Source: Rickettsiales bacterium
GTDB lineage: Bacteria > Pseudomonadota > Alphaproteobacteria > Rickettsiales > UBA3002
Assembly (NCBI GenBank): GCA_021300075.1
Contig: JAJTIB010000040.1
Coordinates: forward strand, 1 to 9,931
Length of the DNA: 9,931 bases
Direction: 5' to 3'
Both the position numbers and the translations under genes were made by a program. Positions 6,092 to 9,931 of this stretch are shown one piece after another (position 1 is the first letter of the stretch; the number at the start of each line of letters is the position of its first letter). The notes under the pieces are model-generated. The model saw nothing but the letters and a program-made list of their open reading frames with translations, did no database searches and was not told where the DNA came from.

Positions 6092-6771
6092 TAATCCGGC
6101 TTCACAGCCTTAATCACTACACGGCGGTTCAGGTCCTGGTTGGCGGGAATGGCCGCGCCCTTCTCATCGCGGTTGGCCGCGCGCGGCCGCGTATCCGCAA
6201 GCCCAATGGCTTTCATACGTGCACCGGGGATGCCCTTACTGATAAAGTAGCGCACCGTATTGGCCGCCCGCGCCGAGGAAAGCTCCCAGTTGGAAGGGAA
6301 CTGTGCACTGGCGATCCCCGTATCATCGGTATGGCCTTCAATTTCAATAATGACATTGGTGGATTCAACAAATTTCTTCATTGGAATCACCAGTTGATTG
6401 AGCATTGGAATCGCTTCGGGCGAAAATTTTGCCGAACCGGGAACGAAAAATGACGAAGATGAAAGATCGATCTCTACCTCACCATTAACCATCGTCACCG
6501 CAACATTACTGTCATAACCGCTGGCACCAAGCGATAATTCCAGTTCTTTAACGAGCTCCTCAAACGGATCCTCCTTGGCCTGCTGATCGGTCACGAAACC
6601 TGCCTCTTTAAGGGCAGCGGAAACTTGTTTGAATTTATCCTTGCTCGGCTCTGAGATCGAAAACATAATCACGAAAAACGCGAACAGCAGGGTGATCAGA
6701 TCGGCATAGGTCATCAGCCAATCATCGACATCTTCCTCGTTACGCCTGGGGGGACGGACGGATACGGTCAT
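6091..6771 (-). CDS. motB: Flagellar stator protein MotB (OmpA-like peptidoglycan anchor)
   Basis: MotB pairs with MotA to form the ion channel that drives flagellar rotation and fixes the stator to peptidoglycan. The 226 residues contain a short cytoplasmic N-terminus, one membrane helix (about 19-39) beginning WLMTYADLITLLFAFF with the proton/sodium-accepting Asp24 (E. coli Asp32), a plug-like amphipathic stretch (about 42-60), a linker, and an OmpA-type domain with IEIEGHTDDTG (142-152), FPSNWELSSARA (158-169) and NRRVVI (215-220). The protein is shorter than E. coli MotB (308), as in MotS/PomB-like members. Its ATG overlaps the motA stop in ATGA (6768-6771), which indicates translational coupling. 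Ion specificity cannot be decided from the helix alone. Its stop meets the reverse heptamer array. No other flagellar genes are in the window. Confidence 0.93.
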   Translation of the reverse strand: MTVSVRPPRRNEEDVDDWLMTYADLITLLFAFFVIMFSISEPSKDKFKQVSAALKEAGFVTDQQAKEDPFEELVKELELSLGASGYDSNVAVTMVNGEVEIDLSSSSFFVPGSAKFSPEAIPMLNQLVIPMKKFVESTNVIIEIEGHTDDTGIASAQFPSNWELSSARAANTVRYFISKGIPGARMKAIGLADTRPRAANRDEKGAAIPANQDLNRRVVIKAVKPD

Positions 6772-7622
6772 GTTTTCTTACCGGGCGGGGCAGTGGTCGG
6801 CGCGGTTTGCGGCATACCGCGCAGTTGTTTATCAAGATTGAAATGAATCGTCGGATCGAGATAGCTGTTGAGCCGATCCTGCATGTAGCGCGGTGAGCGT
6901 TTGGCGGCGAGAAGACTCAACCCGTCGGCCATCATCAGGTTGCGGAAACGCTCAGTCTCCTCTTTCTGCAGTAATTTATTAGCTGCTGGCAGAAACACCA
7001 TGCGGGCAAAAAATACGCCGTAAAGCGTCGTAATCAAGGCAATAGCCATGCCCTTGCCAATCGTCTCCGCTAATCCTTCCGCGCCCTGCCCCATACTGTC
7101 AAGCACCGCGACCAGGCCCACCAGAGTCCCGATCATCCCGAAGGCGGGTCCGTTGGAGGCCATGCTTTTTAAAATCTGCACCGGGATGGTCTGACGCTCG
7201 AACTCGGCTTCAATTGCGGTATTCATCATCTGCTGTAATTCCTGCGGGGGATGGTTAGTGACCACCAGTTCGAGGCAGTATTTGATGAGTGGGTCTTGCG
7301 ACGAAACCGTGCGGATCTCCTTCTCGAGCGCCGGTAGGCCTTTCTGCTGCACCAGATAGCTCCATTTGATGAGGCGCATGATTTCGGTATTCAGCCCCTC
7401 GCGCGTTGATTTTGGCTTCTTGAACATCCACAAGATTGCTTTAAAAGCAGTCACCACATATTCGCTTTGATAGCCCATAAATGCCGCAGCAATCGTGCCG
7501 CCCAACACCATCATCACCGCATGTAGATCAAGATAAATCCAGGCATGGGGTGTGGCCATCAGCGTGGCGCTGATAATCAGCGTAAATCCGAAAATAACTC
7601 CAAGCAGTGAGGAAGGTGACAT
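6768..7622 (-). CDS. motA: Flagellar stator protein MotA (PomA-like)
   Basis: MotA is the membrane part of the flagellar stator; its cytoplasmic loop pushes on rotor protein FliG. The 284 residues have four membrane helices (about 4-22, 32-50, 155-177 and 186-210). The diagnostic channel motif NGPAFGMIGTLVGLVAVLDSM (157-177) includes conserved Pro159 (E. coli Pro173), and a second conserved proline is in FLPAANKL (210-217). The cytoplasmic loop (about 60-150) is charged. Helix 3 and 4 wording is closer to PomA-type than to E. coli MotA, which suggests but does not prove sodium use. The C-terminus has a Pro/Thr-rich tail (271-284). Start ATG 7620-7622 has no clear ribosome-binding site; GCGATCGC occupies that position. 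The start is kept because the family normally begins at this point of helix 1. Confidence 0.92.
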   Translation of the reverse strand: MSPSSLLGVIFGFTLIISATLMATPHAWIYLDLHAVMMVLGGTIAAAFMGYQSEYVVTAFKAILWMFKKPKSTREGLNTEIMRLIKWSYLVQQKGLPALEKEIRTVSSQDPLIKYCLELVVTNHPPQELQQMMNTAIEAEFERQTIPVQILKSMASNGPAFGMIGTLVGLVAVLDSMGQGAEGLAETIGKGMAIALITTLYGVFFARMVFLPAANKLLQKEETERFRNLMMADGLSLLAAKRSPRYMQDRLNSYLDPTIHFNLDKQLRGMPQTAPTTAPPGKKT

Positions 7623-7759
7623 AAGCGATCGCGCGGTACTTTCTTGCGTTTCGTGGTTAGTATGCGTTAAAATAACCTAAAGCACAACTTTGCAAAATAG
7701 TGTGTTTTTTGCTTGGATTTGAAATAAAAAACGTTTTTCTGAGTAGGTGCGTATTCAAA

Positions 7760-8494
7760 ATGCCGCAATCTAGACCACTGATTGGCTGCACCCTCGATTA
7801 CGAGGAGGGGGGCGGGTATTCCCGCTATCCATGGTATGCACTGCGCGATCATTATACCGCCGCCGCCGCACGCTTTGGGGCTACCCCGCTGGCACTGCCG
7901 CATGAATTATCCGCTGTAAACGACTATCTGAATCTACTCGACGGACTCATCGTTACGGGGGGCAATTTTGACGTACCGCCGGAAATGTATGGCGAAGATA
8001 CGACGCACGAGAAAGTGACGCTTAAACGCCGCCGCACGGAGTTTGAATGGGCCATCACCAAGGGCGCGCTTGAACGCGGCCTGCCCATTTTCGGCATTTG
8101 CGGCGGCCAGCAATTGCTCAATGTCATTCTCGGCGGCACGCTCATCCAGCACATTCCCGATGTGGTGGCGGGTGCGCTCGCGCATGAACAGCCTAACCCG
8201 CGTCATGAAATCGGCCATGAAGTGGCCATCAAACCAGGCACGAGGCTCGCCGCCCTCGTGGGTGAGGAGACCATCGGCGTCAATTCCGCGCATCATCAGG
8301 CGGTGGATAAAATCGCCCCTGGCGTTGTTGTCAACGCGGTAGCGCCCGACGGAGTGATTGAAGGGATTGAACTGGCCGGCCACCCTTTCTGTATTGGTGT
8401 GCAGTGGCATCCCGAATTTCTGATTACCCCAGCCGATGAGAAAATCTATGCGGCCTTTGTGGCCGCCGCGCGTGCCTATCATGCCAAACGCTGA
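7760..8494 (+). CDS. Peptidase C26 / gamma-glutamyl-gamma-aminobutyrate hydrolase-like class I amidotransferase
   Basis: The family (PuuD-like) hydrolyses gamma-glutamyl amide bonds, for example in gamma-glutamyl-GABA during putrescine breakdown. I chose ATG 7760 (244 aa); the frame runs open to 7700, but the extra 20 residues are not family-like, whereas PLIGCTLDYE (6-15) is a normal beginning. The glutamine-amidotransferase fold shows GLIVTGGNFDVPPEMYG (62-78), the nucleophile elbow FGICGGQQLLN (111-121) with Cys114, GGTLIQHIP (125-133), VNSAHHQAV (174-182) and GVQWHPEF (213-220) with His217 and Glu219 completing the triad. The elbow reads GICGGQ where many members have GICRGxQ. No putrescine-pathway genes adjoin it, so the substrate is unknown. 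It overlaps rluB by 14 bases and appears to lead a three-gene operon. The ribosome-binding site is weak. Confidence 0.87.
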   Translation: MPQSRPLIGCTLDYEEGGGYSRYPWYALRDHYTAAAARFGATPLALPHELSAVNDYLNLLDGLIVTGGNFDVPPEMYGEDTTHEKVTLKRRRTEFEWAITKGALERGLPIFGICGGQQLLNVILGGTLIQHIPDVVAGALAHEQPNPRHEIGHEVAIKPGTRLAALVGEETIGVNSAHHQAVDKIAPGVVVNAVAPDGVIEGIELAGHPFCIGVQWHPEFLITPADEKIYAAFVAAARAYHAKR

Positions 8495-9236
8495 CGCGAA
8501 GGAACGGATCGCCAAGCGCATCGCTGCTGCCGGCGTCTATTCGCGGCGCGAAGCCGAAGCGTTAATTCACGCTGGCCGCGTCAAGGTCAATGGTAAAACC
8601 ATTCCCTCGCCGGCGCTCACCGTCAGCGCCCATGATACGGTGATGGTGGATGGGGTGGCGCTCAACACGCCATCGCGAGCACCCGAACTCTGGGCGCTGC
8701 ATAAACCGGCCGGCTATATCACCACCACACACGACCCGGGCGGCATCCCTACCGTGTTTTCCTTATTACCACCAGACCTGCCCCGCCTCATCAGTGTCGG
8801 TCGGCTTGATGTTACGTCTGAGGGGTTGCTGCTTTTCACCAACAGCGGTGCGTTTTCGCGGGCGCTGGAATTGCCGAAAAACGCTCTGGCGCGCAGCTAC
8901 CGCGTGCGTGTGCGCGGCCTGCCGAGCGAAACGCAAATAGCGCGGCTCACGCGTGGCGTGACCATTGACGGCATTCATTATCGCGGCATGAAAATCGCAG
9001 TCGAAAAAGAGCAATCCGGCGGGCGCAATCATTGGCTGGCGGTGACGCTGAAAGAAGGCAAAAACCGAGAAATACGTCGTATTTTCGAGCATCTCGATCT
9101 GCCGGTCTCGCGCCTCATCCGTACCCATTATGCAGGTATTGCGCTGGGTGATCTACCCCCAGGCAGCACCCGCAAAATTCCCTCGGCCATCACCCGCAAA
9201 CTCGCGGATCAATTGGGAGTTACCTCATGCGCGTGA
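8481..9236 (+). CDS. rluB: RsuA/RluB/RluE-family rRNA pseudouridine synthase, probably RluB
   Basis: The enzyme isomerises a uridine of rRNA to pseudouridine; E. coli RluB acts on U2605 of 23S rRNA. I chose ATG 8481 (251 aa), which overlaps the upstream gene by 14 bases; the longer in-frame start at 8436 adds 15 residues from within that gene. An N-terminal S4 RNA-binding domain (about 7-58) has RIAAAGVYSRREAEALI (13-29) and GRVKVNG (32-38). The catalytic domain has LHKPAGYI (73-80), the active-site Asp110 in VGRLDVTSEGLLLFTN (106-121) and EGKNREIRRIF (near 194-204). The S4 domain and GRLD wording place it in the RsuA/RluB group rather than RluA. RluB over RsuA/RluE is favoured by similarity and by the rsmD neighbour, but the exact target uridine is inferred. 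Confidence 0.88.
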   Translation: MPNADAKERIAKRIAAAGVYSRREAEALIHAGRVKVNGKTIPSPALTVSAHDTVMVDGVALNTPSRAPELWALHKPAGYITTTHDPGGIPTVFSLLPPDLPRLISVGRLDVTSEGLLLFTNSGAFSRALELPKNALARSYRVRVRGLPSETQIARLTRGVTIDGIHYRGMKIAVEKEQSGGRNHWLAVTLKEGKNREIRRIFEHLDLPVSRLIRTHYAGIALGDLPPGSTRKIPSAITRKLADQLGVTSCA

Positions 9237-9781
9237 TTGCCGGAATCCACAAGGGTCGTAAACTTGAAGTACCCGTTGACCGCGCCATTCGACCAACTTC
9301 CGAACGCACGCGCGAATCGCTCTTTAATGTGCTGATGCATGGGCGGTTTGGTGGCGCTTGCGTCATCCATCAGCGTGTCGCGGATATCTGCTGCGGCACC
9401 GGCGCACTTGGCATTGAAGCGCTCTCGCGTGGCGCTACGCATGTCACCTTTGTCGATGTCGCCAAAACATCCCTCCTCATCACCGAACGCAATCTGCGCC
9501 ATCTCGGGGCAAGCCAACAGGCCACACTCATCGCCAGTGACGCGACGCGCCTTCCCAAAGCCACAGAGCCTTTCGCACTTATCCTGCTCGACCCGCCTTA
9601 TGATATGCCAATTCTTTCCGCGATTGCTGCTTCTTTACGACAAGGTGGCTGGGTGAAAACAGGCAGTATTCTTGCCGCCGAAATAGCATCTTCTCGACCC
9701 ATACCCGAGCTTTTAGGCGCCGAACTCATCACCGAGCGCCGCTACGGCAAAGCCAAGATTCTGATTTGGGAAATGGCCTAG
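9227..9781 (+). CDS. rsmD: 16S rRNA (guanine966-N2)-methyltransferase RsmD
   Basis: RsmD methylates N2 of guanine 966 in 16S rRNA, near the P-site tRNA, using S-adenosylmethionine. All 184 residues fit the family length. The N-terminal signature MRVIAGIHKGRKL (1-13) and RPTSERTRESLFNVL (22-36) is diagnostic. The SAM site is ADICCGTGALGIEALSRGA (52-70), where two cysteines replace the more usual Leu/Phe-Ala before GTG, and the N2-guanine catalytic motif DPPY is at 122-125. The ATG overlaps the rluB 3' end by ten bases, and GGGAG at 9215-9219 is well placed for it. Its stop TAG shares the palindrome CTAG (9778-9781) with the stop of the convergent partial gene. Confidence 0.95.
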   Translation: MRVIAGIHKGRKLEVPVDRAIRPTSERTRESLFNVLMHGRFGGACVIHQRVADICCGTGALGIEALSRGATHVTFVDVAKTSLLITERNLRHLGASQQATLIASDATRLPKATEPFALILLDPPYDMPILSAIAASLRQGGWVKTGSILAAEIASSRPIPELLGAELITERRYGKAKILIWEMA

Positions 9782-9931
9782 CTCCGCCCGCGTCCCTGGC
9801 CAGCATTACGCACGGCGGTTTCGAGGAATTTTCCGGCCAGATTCATGCCGGCGCCCGCAAGTTTTTTTATCATGTCGCGCGATTCCTCATACACAGCGAG
9901 CTGAGCCGTGAGGTAATTCGTATGCGCCGTA
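9778..9931 (-). CDS. C-terminal 50 residues of an unidentified protein, cut by the right edge
   Basis: The minus-strand frame ending in TAG at 9778-9780 is open through the window edge, and its codon choice resembles the neighbours. The visible part contains QLAVYEESRDMIKKLAGAG (10-28) and NLAGKFLETAVRNAG (30-44), then a Gly/Arg-rich end GQGRGRS. It looks like one or two amphipathic helices with a basic, flexible tail. I do not recognise the family, and 50 residues are too few to name one. The four-base overlap with rsmD is a shared CTAG between convergent stops, consistent with the compact style of this region. A chance open frame is possible but less likely given the balanced amino-acid make-up. 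Confidence 0.6.
   Translation of the reverse strand, partial: TAHTNYLTAQLAVYEESRDMIKKLAGAGMNLAGKFLETAVRNAGQGRGRS

Noticed and set aside
7625..7632. GCGATCGC, the cyanobacterial HIP1 octamer
   Set aside because: A single occurrence in 9.9 kb is no enrichment, and the gene content does not suggest a cyanobacterium.
7727..7738. AAAAACGTTTTT palindrome before the C26 hydrolase
   Set aside because: It is a low-complexity A/T symmetry likely by chance; it lacks the form of a terminator or known operator.
7934..8521. 195-codon open frame on the minus strand
   Set aside because: It is antisense to the C26 hydrolase and the start of rluB, both of which have clear family motifs.
9774..9802. TGGCC/GGCCA pairing after rsmD as a terminator
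   Set aside because: The loop is 19 bases, the stem 5 bp, and no T run follows on either strand.
1..9931. Defence, mobile-element or CRISPR system
   Set aside because: No gene in the window has motifs of nucleases, transposases, integrases, phage proteins or toxin-antitoxin pairs, and there are no spaced direct repeats of CRISPR type.

Overview
The window looks like a chromosomal stretch from a flagellated Gram-negative bacterium, most likely an alphaproteobacterium. The reasons are the outer-membrane lipid-transport pair mlaA-mlaC, a PomA/MotB-type flagellar stator pair, a RluB-type pseudouridine synthase overlapping rsmD, and moderately GC-rich coding sequence. The order or genus cannot be fixed from the sequence alone. 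Almost everything here is conserved housekeeping sequence. I see no transposase, integrase, phage gene, toxin-antitoxin pair, CRISPR array, rRNA or tRNA.

Layout: (1) 1-420, the 3' part of the tRNA adenosine deaminase gene tadA, cut by the left edge. (2) 424-909 minus, an unrecognised 161-residue protein, convergent with tadA and divergent from ettA. (3) 1017-3462, ettA (ABC-F translation factor) followed 10 bases later by a class I SAM methyltransferase, with a possible short terminator just after it. (4) 3465-4775 minus, the mlaA-mlaC operon, whose stop and start codons abut, with an extended -10 promoter candidate at 4843-4851. (5) 4776-5104, a 329-base AT-richer intergenic region between the divergent mlaA and metF. 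(6) 5105-6004, metF. (7) 5997-6091, a compact heptamer repeat array in inverted orientation that fills the convergent gap between metF and motB and overlaps both stop codons. (8) 6091-7622 minus, motA-motB coupled by an ATGA overlap. (9) 7760-9781, a class I glutamine-amidotransferase-like C26 hydrolase, rluB and rsmD, each overlapping the next. (10) 9778-9931 minus, the C-terminal 50 residues of an unidentified protein, convergent with rsmD over a shared CTAG.

Four genes serve translation: tadA modifies tRNA, ettA gates the first elongation cycle, rluB modifies 23S rRNA and rsmD methylates 16S rRNA. MlaA and MlaC would move phospholipid from the outer membrane towards the inner membrane. MetF supplies methyl-tetrahydrofolate for methionine synthesis, and MotA/MotB form the flagellar stator. 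Gene packing is tight, with several 4-14 base overlaps.

I did not find a convincing new multi-gene system. The items most worth a second look are the inverted heptamer array at 5997-6091, the MlaA homologue with no lipobox cysteine, and the orphan gene at 424-909.
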